64,000 nt of DNA from positions 27,524-91,523 of the forward strand of contig NZ_JBHTJW010000004.1 in assembly GCF_042676145.1 (NCBI RefSeq), given 5' to 3'. This stretch comes from Methylophilus glucosoxydans (GTDB lineage Bacteria > Pseudomonadota > Gammaproteobacteria > Burkholderiales > Methylophilaceae). This document shows, one piece after another, positions 45,688 to 54,358 of this stretch; position 1 is the first letter of the stretch, and each line of letters starts with the position of its first letter. Below the pieces are notes generated by a model. That model was not told where the DNA came from. It did no database searches and saw only the letters and a list, made by a program, of their open reading frames with translations. Both the position numbers and the translations under genes were made by a program.

Positions 45688-46488
45688 TTATAGCCCGTCG
45701 CTGCTAAAACCGGCTTCAACTGCCTTGACTGCCGCTTGTGTGCGGTCCCGCAAGTCCAGTTTGCTTAAAATACGTTCTACATGAATCTTGATCGTGCCCG
45801 GTGAAATGCCCAGCTTTTGCGCCAGGATGGCATTGCTGGCGCCGGAGGGTAACAAGGCAAAGACCTCGCGTTCGCGCGGGGTCAGTTTTTGCAGCACGCT
45901 GTCATCAATGCTAGTGGCAGTGCGGGTGGATTGTTGCAGGGCAAATCCAATCAATCCGCACAGGCTATGCAATAGCTGCAGATTGGCGGGGCTAAGTGGA
46001 TTGCTGGTCATGAGTGCCAGCAGGCCAACCGCCCGCTGCTGGACGGCAATCGGCAGATGATAGCAATGCAAGGTGGGTGCTGTGCCTGCGGGCGGTTGTA
46101 GCGTCCATAAGCTGGCGACATATTGAGTATGCACTTCAAACGTGATTGGTTCCTTGAGCCATAGCGCCAGCGCACCCAGCATGGGGATACGCGCGCCCAC
46201 CGGATAGGTATTGCCTCTTTGTGCCAGAATTTTGAGCGCCCCGGCATGCTGCTGGCTGATCAGGGCATGCGGCGCACCAAATTGTCCGCTTAACTCATCC
46301 AGTACCCATTGCAGCAGGCTCTCTGACCAGCCATGACTAAATAATTGCTGCCCGAGCTTTTCAAACAGGCGCTCATGCGCGATTTGCACCTGATTTTGTT
46401 TGAGGGCGTTGCGCAGGGCAAATGCACTTTCCGTGGCAGGCGCATTTGCAGTATGGGGTATGGGTGAGTGAGCACTGTCGTTAGACAT
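45688..46488 (-). CDS. LuxR-family regulator with GAF-like sensor
   Basis: A 266-residue transcription factor: GAF-like domain (about 50-190; FGAPHALISQQHAGALKILAQ) and C-terminal LuxR/NarL helix-turn-helix (LTPREREVFALLPSGASNAI, GISPGTIKIHVERILSKL). It lacks a receiver, so it likely responds to a small molecule or protein contact. The ATG at 46488 is preferred over an in-frame TTG at 46554. Two bases separate it from the kinase gene. An imperfect palindrome lies 11 bases before its start and may be its own operator. Confidence 0.85.
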   Translation of the reverse strand: MSNDSAHSPIPHTANAPATESAFALRNALKQNQVQIAHERLFEKLGQQLFSHGWSESLLQWVLDELSGQFGAPHALISQQHAGALKILAQRGNTYPVGARIPMLGALALWLKEPITFEVHTQYVASLWTLQPPAGTAPTLHCYHLPIAVQQRAVGLLALMTSNPLSPANLQLLHSLCGLIGFALQQSTRTATSIDDSVLQKLTPREREVFALLPSGASNAILAQKLGISPGTIKIHVERILSKLDLRDRTQAAVKAVEAGFSSDGL

Positions 46489-46498
46489 ATGCCATTTA

Positions 46499-46523
46499 GT
46501 ATATACCGAACTCCGTATATTGG
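46499..46523. promoter_or_regulatory. Element shared by KRPY genes, copy B
   Basis: GTATATACC then GAACTCCGTATATTGG, containing TATAC-8-GTATA, the dyad style used by LuxR-type regulators. It lies between the divergent luxR-type gene and KRPY-4, 120 bases before the latter, and matches copy A at 36478. Confidence 0.5.
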
Positions 46524-46642
46524 TTGATTTTTTATTGTCAGGACCCGTGCACAATGCTTGATCTGGTTATCAGACAACGCATTGTGGTGCATGAGATACC
46601 CGGCGTCATTGAGATGAATCAGTGACACGAAAAGGATAAACA

Positions 46643-46924
46643 ATGAAAAAATTATGGTTGGCAGTCATCGCTGCATTTGGTTTAATGGGTTCAGTCCATG
46701 CGGATGATGTTGATCAGGCGCAAGCGGTCAAGCAACAGCAGCATCACAACTTTTTGAGCAAACGGCCTTATGCAAAAGTGCCAGTTGCCAAACAGGATGC
46801 CGATGGCAAATGGATTGGCGCAGGCATCGTGACTGACAAGCCTGAGAAGGGCTTTGACAAGCACCAGCAAATGCAACTGCATTTTATCGGCAGGCGTCCT
46901 TACACTGCGCCCATGGCTGACTAA
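46643..46924 (+). CDS. Small exported KRPY-motif protein 4
   Basis: A 93-residue paralogue with intact architecture: signal peptide to about 20 (SVHADD), HHNFLSKRPYAKVP, central KWIGAGIVTDKPEKG, then LHFIGRRPYTAPMAD. His and Gln are frequent before each motif. AAGGA precedes the start. It diverges from the LuxR-type regulator and lies 153 bases upstream of a SulP transporter. No known domain; secreted or periplasmic role inferred from the signal peptide. Confidence 0.82.
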   Translation: MKKLWLAVIAAFGLMGSVHADDVDQAQAVKQQQHHNFLSKRPYAKVPVAKQDADGKWIGAGIVTDKPEKGFDKHQQMQLHFIGRRPYTAPMAD

Positions 46925-47077
46925 GGCGGCACTTGAACAAGATCGGGTGGGAACAGGTCAGCGATGGCCGTATTCCCTCCGTTGCACACTGGTGATCGCA
47001 CATCCCGCATACAGGCGGGGCTAGTATTTAAAAAAATGATGATAAAAACGAATAAATTAAAAGAGGACTGATACACC

Positions 47078-48664
47078 ATGTCAACCGATACTCAACGGTC
47101 AGGGCCGTTGTCATTGTTAGCGCATTTGAACCGCGACCTGCCGGCTTCGATTGTCGTCTTTTTTGTCGCCTTGCCCCTGTGCCTGGGCATTGCACTGGCT
47201 TCTGGCGCCCCCTTGTTTTCCGGTGTGATTGCCGGGATTATCGGTGGCATTGTGGTTGGCCTCGCCAGTGGTTCGCAACTGGGGGTGAGTGGACCCGCGG
47301 CCGGCCTGGCGGTGATTGTGCTGGCCGCCATCAGCAACCTGGGTTCTTATGAGGCATTTCTCGCTGCGGTCGTACTGGCCGGGGTGTTCCAGTTTTTGCT
47401 GGGCCAGTTTAAAGCCGGCTTCATTGCTTATTTTGTGCCATCTTCGGTGATTAAAGGCATGCTGACCGGCATCGGCCTGTTGATTATCCTCAAGCAGATT
47501 CCGCATGCCTTTGGCTATGATGCGGACTTTGAAGGGGACGAAGCCTTTGAGGAGGCAGGCGGCCACAACACATTTAGTGATATTTTGCAGGCCTGGGATT
47601 TATTGACGCCAGGCGCCATCCTGATTGCCGCTGTTTCCTTTGCCATCCTGATTTTTTGGGATGTCTATTTGAGTAAAAAGCATCGTGTGTTTCAAGTGCT
47701 GCAAGGGCCGATTGTGGTGGTGTTAACCGGTATCGCGCTCAACTGGGCGTTTATGCATGAATGGCTGGACTTCAAACTGGCGGCAGACCAGATTGTGAGC
47801 TTGCCCGTTGCCAGCAGTCTGGGCGACTTCGCCAGTTTTTTCACCCACCCGGATTTTAGTCAGATGGCTCAGCCTTTGGTGATCAAAACCGCACTGGTGA
47901 TGGCGATTGTGGCCAGCCTGGAAACCCTGCTGTGTGTGGAGGCGACGGATAAACTAGACCCGCATAAGCGTGTGACACCGACCAACCGTGAGCTCAAGGC
48001 GCAGGGGTTAGGCAATGTTCTGTCTGGCCTGATTGGCGGTTTACCCATCACACAGGTGATCGTGCGTAGCAGTGCAAACATTACCTTTGGTGCACACACA
48101 AAAATGTCAGCGATACTGCATGGTTTTTGGTTACTGTTGAGTGCCATCACCATCGCCAGCCTGTTGAATATGATTCCGCTGGCCAGCCTGGCAACCATTC
48201 TGATTATGGTCGGCTATAAGCTGGCCAAACCCAGCCTGTTTAAGCAGATGTATGCCTTGGGCTGGGAACAGTTTGTGCCGTTTGTGGTAACGATTGCCGC
48301 GATTGTGTTGACTGACTTGCTGACCGGCATCGGCTTGGGCCTGGTGGTGGCTATTTTCTTCACCTTGCACCATAGCTATCGTAATTCGCATTACATCAAG
48401 CAAACGCGCTCGAACGAAGAGGGCCGCGAAGTGTATCATCTCGTTTTGGCCGAAGAGGTATCGTTTTTTAATAAAGCGAGCATCCTCGAAGTCCTGGCAT
48501 CCATCCCGCGCAATAGCAAGGTGGTGATTGATTGCACCAATAGCAAATCTATCGCCTATGATGTGGTGGAGTTTATTCAAGACTACCAGCAACAGGCCAA
48601 ACTGAAAAATATTGAGGTTGAAACCATCCAGTTTAACCCGCCCAAATTTATGCTTGGCCATTAA
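47078..48664 (+). CDS. SulP-family anion transporter, probable bicarbonate importer
   Basis: A 528-residue SulP (SLC26-like) inner-membrane transporter with 12-14 helices; LPLCLGIALASGAPLFSGVIAGIIGG and QLGVSGPAAGLAVIV mark the transport core, and ETLLCVEATDKLDPHKR is typical of SulP proteins paired with carbonic anhydrase. The C-terminus (about 435-528) is a shortened STAS-like domain. The carbonic anhydrase gene follows by 49 bases, so bicarbonate is favoured over sulfate, which has a dedicated ABC system here. AGAGGA lies upstream of the ATG. Confidence 0.88.
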   Translation: MSTDTQRSGPLSLLAHLNRDLPASIVVFFVALPLCLGIALASGAPLFSGVIAGIIGGIVVGLASGSQLGVSGPAAGLAVIVLAAISNLGSYEAFLAAVVLAGVFQFLLGQFKAGFIAYFVPSSVIKGMLTGIGLLIILKQIPHAFGYDADFEGDEAFEEAGGHNTFSDILQAWDLLTPGAILIAAVSFAILIFWDVYLSKKHRVFQVLQGPIVVVLTGIALNWAFMHEWLDFKLAADQIVSLPVASSLGDFASFFTHPDFSQMAQPLVIKTALVMAIVASLETLLCVEATDKLDPHKRVTPTNRELKAQGLGNVLSGLIGGLPITQVIVRSSANITFGAHTKMSAILHGFWLLLSAITIASLLNMIPLASLATILIMVGYKLAKPSLFKQMYALGWEQFVPFVVTIAAIVLTDLLTGIGLGLVVAIFFTLHHSYRNSHYIKQTRSNEEGREVYHLVLAEEVSFFNKASILEVLASIPRNSKVVIDCTNSKSIAYDVVEFIQDYQQQAKLKNIEVETIQFNPPKFMLGH

Positions 48665-48713
48665 GATTTTGGCTGATCAATAATAAAAAACTGATTATTA
48701 AGGATAGATTGAT

Positions 48714-49358
48714 ATGTACAAACATCCCTTGCTCGACCGTGACAAAATGACCCCGCGCGAAGCGCTGGAGATTCTGGTCGAAGGCAACCACCGATTTACC
48801 AGTGATCTCGAGCAGGACAAGGACTTCAAAAGCCTGATTCAAATCACCAAAGATAAGCAACACCCGTTTGCTTCATTCCTCAGTTGCAGTGACTCCCGAG
48901 CACCGGTGGAGTTGTTGTTTGATCAGGCGCTGGGCGATGTGTTCAGTGTGCGTCTGGCAGGCAATATTGCCTCGGATAAAGCGATTGGCAGTCTTGAATT
49001 CGCCAGTAAATACCTCGGCAGCAAACTGATTGTGGTCATGGGCCATAGCTCTTGCGGCGCAGTCAAAGCGGCTTGTGACGATTTTAAAGACGGGCATATT
49101 GGTGAGATTATCAATCTGATCAAACCCTCTATCCGTCACGAAAAAACAGTCTCAGACCCGGCGCAGCGTAATTCTAAGAATGGCGACTTCGTGGAAAAGA
49201 TTTGTGCACTCAATGTGAAATATCAAATCGATACCATCATCCGCTGCAGTGATATTGTCGATGATATGCTGCAAAGCAAGCAAATCGGTATTGTTGGCGC
49301 GGTTTATGATATCTCGAATGGCAAAGTTGACTTTCTCGAAGAGACGTATATTGGCTAG
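48714..49358 (+). CDS. Beta-class carbonic anhydrase
   Basis: Interconverts CO2 and bicarbonate. Zinc ligands Cys58, His111 and Cys114 with Asp60 appear in SCSDSRAPVELLFDQ and MGHSSCGAVKAA. The 214-residue length is normal. No signal peptide is seen, so it is cytoplasmic. Coupled to the SulP gene, it would set the bicarbonate pool for carboxylations, useful in a methylotroph. Confidence 0.95.
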   Translation: MYKHPLLDRDKMTPREALEILVEGNHRFTSDLEQDKDFKSLIQITKDKQHPFASFLSCSDSRAPVELLFDQALGDVFSVRLAGNIASDKAIGSLEFASKYLGSKLIVVMGHSSCGAVKAACDDFKDGHIGEIINLIKPSIRHEKTVSDPAQRNSKNGDFVEKICALNVKYQIDTIIRCSDIVDDMLQSKQIGIVGAVYDISNGKVDFLEETYIG

Positions 49359-49378
49359 TGGCTGGTCTGGTACAAACA

Positions 49379-49407
49379 AAAAGCCGATGCATGCATCGGC
49401 TTTTTTT
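49379..49407. terminator. Bidirectional terminator between carbonic anhydrase and fdx
   Basis: Perfect 24-base palindrome AAAGCCGATGCA plus complement, followed by T on the plus strand and by TTTTTG on the minus strand. Serves both converging operons. Confidence 0.9.
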
Positions 49408-49430
49408 GTGGGAGCACAGGACTCAGGCGC

Positions 49431-49772
49431 CTAGTGGTTACCCTCTTTGGCCAGATTGATGCTGTATTTCGGAATCTCAACCGTGACATCCTGATCCTGC
49501 AACACGGCCTGGCAGGACAAGCGTGAATGCGGTTGCAGGCCCCAGGCACGGTCCAGCATGTCTTCTTCATCTTCTTCGATCTCGTTCAAGCTGTTAAAGC
49601 CTGCACGCACAATGACATGGCAGGTGGTACAGGCACACACGCCGCCACAGGCATTATCAATGTCTATGTCGTGCTTCAACAAGGCGTCGCAAATCGAAGT
49701 CCCTGAGGCTGCTTCAATCACGGTGCCTTCCGGGCACAGTTCAGCGTGGGGAAGTATGGTAATTTTAGGCAT
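49431..49772 (-). CDS. fdx: ISC-type [2Fe-2S] ferredoxin
   Basis: Electron donor for iron-sulfur cluster assembly. 113 residues with ligands Cys42, Cys48, Cys51 and Cys87 (ACGGVCACTTCH and RLSCQAVL), positions as in E. coli Fdx. ATG at 49772 follows the hscA stop after one base; the longer open frame is hscA in another phase. Last gene of the isc operon. Confidence 0.95.
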   Translation of the reverse strand: MPKITILPHAELCPEGTVIEAASGTSICDALLKHDIDIDNACGGVCACTTCHVIVRAGFNSLNEIEEDEEDMLDRAWGLQPHSRLSCQAVLQDQDVTVEIPKYSINLAKEGNH

Positions 49773-49773
49773 A

Positions 49774-51663
49774 TCAGAGTTCCAGTGAATCCAGGTTTTT
49801 ACCGGCCAGCGCTTTTTTGACAGACGCATCCATGCGTCTGGCGGCAAAGGTTTCGGTGGCATGGTTGAGGGTTTCGGTCGCTTGCTTGATGGCTTGGCTA
49901 TCGTGTTCATTACACAGGGCACGTAACGCCTGGATAGACGCTTCTATCTGCGCACGCTCCGCCGTATCGAGCAAGGTATCGCCACTCTCTGCGAGGGCGG
50001 CTTCAATCGCTTCAATCAGGCGCTGGGCATCGACTATCGCTTCACGCAGCATGCGCGCCTGTTTGTCTGCTTCGGCGGCGCCAAACGAGTCTTTGAGCAT
50101 ACTGGTGATTTGTTCTTCGTTGAGGCCATAAGACGGCTTGACGGTGACATTGGACTCGACGCCACTGGTCTGTTCGCGCGCGGAGACCGAGAGCAGGCCA
50201 TCGGCATCAATCTGAAAGGTGACGCGGATACGGGCAGCCCCAGCCGCCATGGGCGGAATGCCACGCAGTTCAAAGCGTGCCAGTGAACGGCAGTCGCTGA
50301 CCAGCTCGCGCTCGCCTTGTACCACATGGATCGCCATTGCCGTTTGGCCGTCTTTGTAGGTGGTGAAATCCTGGGCACGTGCAATCGGCAAGGTCGAGTT
50401 GCGCGGAATGACTTTTTCAACCAGCCCGCCCATGGTTTCCAGTCCCAAGGAGAGCGGCGTCACATCCAGCAGCAATAAATCATCGCCACTACGGTTGCCA
50501 GCGAGAATGTTGGCCTGAATGGCAGCCCCCAGGGCCACCACTTTGTCCGGGTCCAGATTGGTTAAGGGTTCTTGCTGAAAAAAGGCTTGTACGGCATGAC
50601 GGATATGCGGCATGCGCGTTGCGCCGCCAACCAGTACCACGCCCTTGATTTCATCGATGGCCAGTCCGGCATCGCGCATGGCTTTGCGGGTAGGGCTCAG
50701 GGTTTTATTGACCAGATGTTCGGTCAGAGCAACAAACTGGCTCACGCTCAGGGTTTCATCCACCAATGCACCATTACTGAGTTTGCAGACAATATTGGCT
50801 TCATGGTTATCGGTCAGCCATTCTTTCGCCTGGCGCGCTTTGGTCAGCAACAGGCGCGTGTCTTCTTCGGTTAACGGTTTGAAGTCTGCCGTTTTGCTAC
50901 GCACCTGATCAAGCACCCAGCAGTAAATCCGGTGGTCAAAATCATCGCCGCCCAGGGCAGAGTCGCCATTGGTTGACAGGACTTCAAACACCCCTTTGCT
51001 CAAGCGCAGGATGGAAATATCAAATGTACCGCCGCCCAGGTCATAAATGACATAGACGCCTTCTGCCGCGTTATCCAGGCCGTAGGCAACGGCGGCGGCC
51101 GTCGGTTCATTGAGCAGGCGCAAGACATGCAAGCCTGCCAGTCGGGCCGCGTCTTTGGTCGCCTGACGTTGCGCATCATCAAAATAGGCGGGCACGGTAA
51201 TGACTGCACCGGTGAGTTCACCGCCCAGCGCCTTTTCAGCGCGCACTTTCAGTGTCTTTAAAATCTCGGCAGAAATCTCAATCGGGCTTTTGAGCCCGGC
51301 ACGGGTTTTCAGCTCCAGTATGCCGTGTGAGCTGTCGTTCTCGACAAAATGGTAGGGGATGTGCGCGCGGTCGGTGATGTCGTGCAAGGCCCGGCCCATA
51401 AACCGTTTGACCGAAACAATGGTATTCACCGGGTCCTGGCTTTGTGCCGCTTGCGCCTCATGGCCGACGACGACAGCCTCTTCGAGGTAACGTACCACAG
51501 AAGGTAACAAGGCATGCCCGTGTTCATCGTGCAACACGGTGCTCATGCCGCTACGCACGGTCGCCACCAGCGAGTTGGTGGTGCCCAGGTCTATGCCCAC
51601 CGCCAGTTTGTGCTGGTGTGGGGCTGGGGAAAAACCTGGTTCTGAAATCTGTAATAGGGCCAT
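49774..51663 (-). CDS. hscA: Fe-S chaperone HscA
   Basis: Hsp70-class ATPase that, with HscB, helps release clusters from IscU. N-terminal ATPase domain begins GIDLGTTNSLVATV; YDLGGGTFDISIL and GGATRMPHIR are present; the substrate domain starts after LLLLDVTPLSLGLETMGG. 629 residues, within family length. It lies six bases after hscB. The LPPVK peptide it recognises is present in the IscU here. Confidence 0.95.
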   Translation of the reverse strand: MALLQISEPGFSPAPHQHKLAVGIDLGTTNSLVATVRSGMSTVLHDEHGHALLPSVVRYLEEAVVVGHEAQAAQSQDPVNTIVSVKRFMGRALHDITDRAHIPYHFVENDSSHGILELKTRAGLKSPIEISAEILKTLKVRAEKALGGELTGAVITVPAYFDDAQRQATKDAARLAGLHVLRLLNEPTAAAVAYGLDNAAEGVYVIYDLGGGTFDISILRLSKGVFEVLSTNGDSALGGDDFDHRIYCWVLDQVRSKTADFKPLTEEDTRLLLTKARQAKEWLTDNHEANIVCKLSNGALVDETLSVSQFVALTEHLVNKTLSPTRKAMRDAGLAIDEIKGVVLVGGATRMPHIRHAVQAFFQQEPLTNLDPDKVVALGAAIQANILAGNRSGDDLLLLDVTPLSLGLETMGGLVEKVIPRNSTLPIARAQDFTTYKDGQTAMAIHVVQGERELVSDCRSLARFELRGIPPMAAGAARIRVTFQIDADGLLSVSAREQTSGVESNVTVKPSYGLNEEQITSMLKDSFGAAEADKQARMLREAIVDAQRLIEAIEAALAESGDTLLDTAERAQIEASIQALRALCNEHDSQAIKQATETLNHATETFAARRMDASVKKALAGKNLDSLEL

Positions 51664-51669
51664 GAAATT

Positions 51670-52182
51670 CTAATCTTCCAACTGGGCGATGATCTGGTGG
51701 ATATCCTCAGTCACTTTGTCAATAAAACGCATTTTACGCACGGTCATCGCCGCCGCTTGCGGGGCGTCAGCCAGCTCGGCTTTCACCTGTTGTTGCAAGT
51801 CTTTGGCCGCCAGATGCATTTCTGACAGCAAGCGTTCCAGTGCTGGAATGTCTTTGCCAAACTTGGCGTCTTCCATTGCCTCGCGCCACTCCATTTGTGA
51901 CATCAGAAAATCCGCGGGCATGGCGGTATTCTGTTCCTCATCGGTAGCAATCCCCTGCAGTTGCAGCAGATAACGGGCACGGGCAGTCGGCTGCTTCAAG
52001 GTTTGATAGGCCTCGTTGGCCAAGGTGGCCATCTGCATCGATTGCATGCGTTCAGCAGGGGAGGCGTTCACAAACTTGTCAGGATGCACTTCAGCTTGCA
52101 GTTTGCGGTAGTGCGCATCGAGTGTGGCCAGATCAATTTCAAATTGGGCTGGTAGCTGAAACAGCGAGAAATGGTTTTGCAT
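51670..52182 (-). CDS. hscB: Co-chaperone HscB
   Basis: J-domain protein that brings IscU to HscA and stimulates its ATPase. 170 residues: J domain (1-75) with the HPD tripeptide in AEVHPDKFVNASPAER, then a three-helix IscU-binding domain (from about 90). Encoded between iscA and hscA. Confidence 0.94.
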   Translation of the reverse strand: MQNHFSLFQLPAQFEIDLATLDAHYRKLQAEVHPDKFVNASPAERMQSMQMATLANEAYQTLKQPTARARYLLQLQGIATDEEQNTAMPADFLMSQMEWREAMEDAKFGKDIPALERLLSEMHLAAKDLQQQVKAELADAPQAAAMTVRKMRFIDKVTEDIHQIIAQLED

Positions 52183-52225
52183 AAAGTCATCAGCCGCAGA
52201 AAACGAAGGTTATCTGCGGCAACAA

Positions 52226-52549
52226 TTAAACCGTAAAAGACTCACCACAACCACATTCGTCCTTGACGTTGGGGTTGTTGAACTTAAAGCCTTCATTGAG
52301 GCCTTCTTTGGCAAAGTCGAGCTCGGTGCCATCGATGTAGACCAGACTCTTAGGGTCTACAATCACTTTAATGCCATGGCTTTCAAACGTCGTATCCTCT
52401 GGCTGCAGATCATCCACAAACTCCAGCGTGTAAGCCATGCCCGAGCACCCTGTGGTTTTGACACCGAGGCGCAAGCCTATGCCTTTGCCACGGTTCGCCA
52501 GAAACTTTTCAACACGTTGGGCCGCGGCTTCTGTCAGGGTAATCGCCAT
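52226..52549 (-). CDS. iscA: Iron-sulfur assembly protein IscA
   Basis: A-type carrier that passes Fe-S clusters to targets. 107 residues with the three invariant cysteines in TTGCSGMAYTLEF and DECGCGESF. One base separates it from iscU, showing tight coupling. Confidence 0.96.
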   Translation of the reverse strand: MAITLTEAAAQRVEKFLANRGKGIGLRLGVKTTGCSGMAYTLEFVDDLQPEDTTFESHGIKVIVDPKSLVYIDGTELDFAKEGLNEGFKFNNPNVKDECGCGESFTV

Positions 52550-52550
52550 A

Positions 52551-52934
52551 TTACGCGCCTTGCTTGGATTTCAAATCGGCAATCGCGGATTTGATCGCAT
52601 CTTCGGCCAGCACTGAGCAGTGAATTTTCACTGGCGGTAACGCCAACTCTTCCGCAATCGCAGAGTTCTTGATCTCTTGCGCCTGATCCAGGGTTTTGCC
52701 CTTGAGCCATTCTGTCACCAAGGAGCTCGAGGCAATGGCAGAGCCACAGCCATAGGTCTTGAATTTGGCGTCTTCAATCACGCCCGCATCATTGACCTTG
52801 ATCTGCAATTTCATCACGTCGCCGCAAGCGGGCGCACCGACCATGCCGGTGCCGACATTCGGGTCGTTTTTGTCCATAGAACCCACATTACGTGGATTTT
52901 CGTAGTGGTCTAAAACTTTATCTGAATAAGCCAT
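52551..52934 (-). CDS. iscU: Fe-S scaffold IscU
   Basis: Scaffold on which [2Fe-2S] clusters are built from IscS-derived sulfur. 127 residues with the three ligand cysteines in APACGDVMKLQI, TYGCGSAIASSS and VKIHCSVLAEDA, and the HscA-recognition motif LPPVK. A 180-base gap separates it from iscS; it is AT-rich on its iscU side, which could hold a secondary promoter, though no convincing element was found. Confidence 0.97.
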   Translation of the reverse strand: MAYSDKVLDHYENPRNVGSMDKNDPNVGTGMVGAPACGDVMKLQIKVNDAGVIEDAKFKTYGCGSAIASSSLVTEWLKGKTLDQAQEIKNSAIAEELALPPVKIHCSVLAEDAIKSAIADLKSKQGA

Positions 52935-53114
52935 GCTCTTGCTCCTATCAATTAAATCGCGGTACTCAGGCTGATTTTCGCGTTTTAATTATTAAAATAT
53001 TTCTTTAATGAATAAAAATTGCAGATTTCATTGTCTGGCAAGGCGGAGGCATGGGCCGTTTAGTTTAATTTAAACAAGCATGTCGACGACGCCGCCAGGC
53101 GATGAAAGATCACA

Positions 53115-54332
53115 TTAATGCTCTGCCCATTCAACTTTGGACAAATCAATCCCATCCTTGAACATCTCCCATAATGGGGACAGTTCACGCAGTTTTCCAA
53201 TCTTGCTCTTCAACAAATCTATCGTGTAATCCACATCGGCTTCAGTGGTAAAGCGGCCAATGCTGAAACGGATGGAGCTGTGAGCCAACTCGTCAGAGCG
53301 GCCCAAGGCGCGCAAGACATAGCTTGGTTCCAGGCTGGCCGAGGTACAGGCAGAGCCGGAGGAGACGGCGATATCCTTGATTGCCATAATCAGCGATTCA
53401 CCTTCTACAAAGTTGAAGCTCACATTCAGATTGTGCGGGACGCGGTGATCAAGATCCCCATTGACGTAAGTTTCTTCAATTTGCAGCAAACCGTTTAGTA
53501 GACGGTCACGCAACATGCGGATACGTTCGTTCTCGCTCGCCATTTCTTCACGCGCAATGCGGAAAGCCTCGCCCATGCCCACGATTTGGTGGGTGGCCAG
53601 CGTCCCGGACCGCATGCCACGCTCGTGACCGCCGCCATGCATCTGCGCTTCAATGCGGATGCGTGGTTTACGGCGGACATACAAGGCACCAATCCCTTTA
53701 GGGCCATAGGTTTTGTGCGCAGAAAAGCTCATCAAATCCACAGGCAGTTTTTCCAGGTCTATCGTCACTTTGCCGGTGGCTTGTGCGGCATCCACATGAA
53801 AGATCACGTTATTGGCACGGCAGACATTGCCCAGCGCTTCGATATCCTGAATCACGCCGATTTCGTTATTCACCAGCATGATGGACGCCAGCACGGTATC
53901 CGGGCGAATGGCTGCCTTGAATTTTTCCAGTGAAATCAGGCCGTCGGCTTCTGGTTGCAAATACGTGGCTTCATAGCCCTCGCGCTCCAGTTCACGCACG
54001 GTGTCCAGCACGGCTTTGTGCTCGGTGGCCGAGGTAATGATGTGTTTGCCTTTGCTGGCAGCATAAAAATGCGCAGCGCCTTTAATCGCCAAGTTGTTGG
54101 ACTCGGTCGCACCTGAAGTCCAGACGATTTCGCGTGGATCCGCATTCACCAGCTTGGCAACTTCTTCACGTGCATGCTCAACCGCCTGCTCGGCTGTCCA
54201 GCCGTAAGGATGGCTACGCGAGGCCGGGTTACCAAAATCCTCGGTCAGGTAAGGGATCATCTTTTGTGCAACACGAGGATCCACAGGGGTGGTCGCAGAA
54301 TAATCCAGATAGATCGGCTTTCTTTCAGACAT
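53115..54332 (-). CDS. iscS: Cysteine desulfurase IscS
   Basis: Housekeeping desulfurase supplying sulfur to IscU and tRNA thiolation. 405 residues; PLP lysine in FSAHKTYGPKGIGALY and catalytic cysteine in SSGSACTSASLEPSYVLRALG on the long flexible loop of group I enzymes. C-terminus (LSKVEWAEH) keeps the IscU-contact region. It follows a second NifS-like gene by 26 bases. Confidence 0.96.
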   Translation of the reverse strand: MSERKPIYLDYSATTPVDPRVAQKMIPYLTEDFGNPASRSHPYGWTAEQAVEHAREEVAKLVNADPREIVWTSGATESNNLAIKGAAHFYAASKGKHIITSATEHKAVLDTVRELEREGYEATYLQPEADGLISLEKFKAAIRPDTVLASIMLVNNEIGVIQDIEALGNVCRANNVIFHVDAAQATGKVTIDLEKLPVDLMSFSAHKTYGPKGIGALYVRRKPRIRIEAQMHGGGHERGMRSGTLATHQIVGMGEAFRIAREEMASENERIRMLRDRLLNGLLQIEETYVNGDLDHRVPHNLNVSFNFVEGESLIMAIKDIAVSSGSACTSASLEPSYVLRALGRSDELAHSSIRFSIGRFTTEADVDYTIDLLKSKIGKLRELSPLWEMFKDGIDLSKVEWAEH

Positions 54333-54358
54333 ATTTCAATGCTCTTTCCATAAAATAC

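Noticed and set aside
47078..48664. SulP gene as an additional sulfate transporter.
   Set aside because: The adjacent carbonic anhydrase and sequence style favour bicarbonate; sulfate is served by CysTWA.
52935..53114. Possible promoter or small RNA between iscS and iscU.
   Set aside because: AT-rich, but no consistent -35/-10 pair or stable hairpin could be identified.
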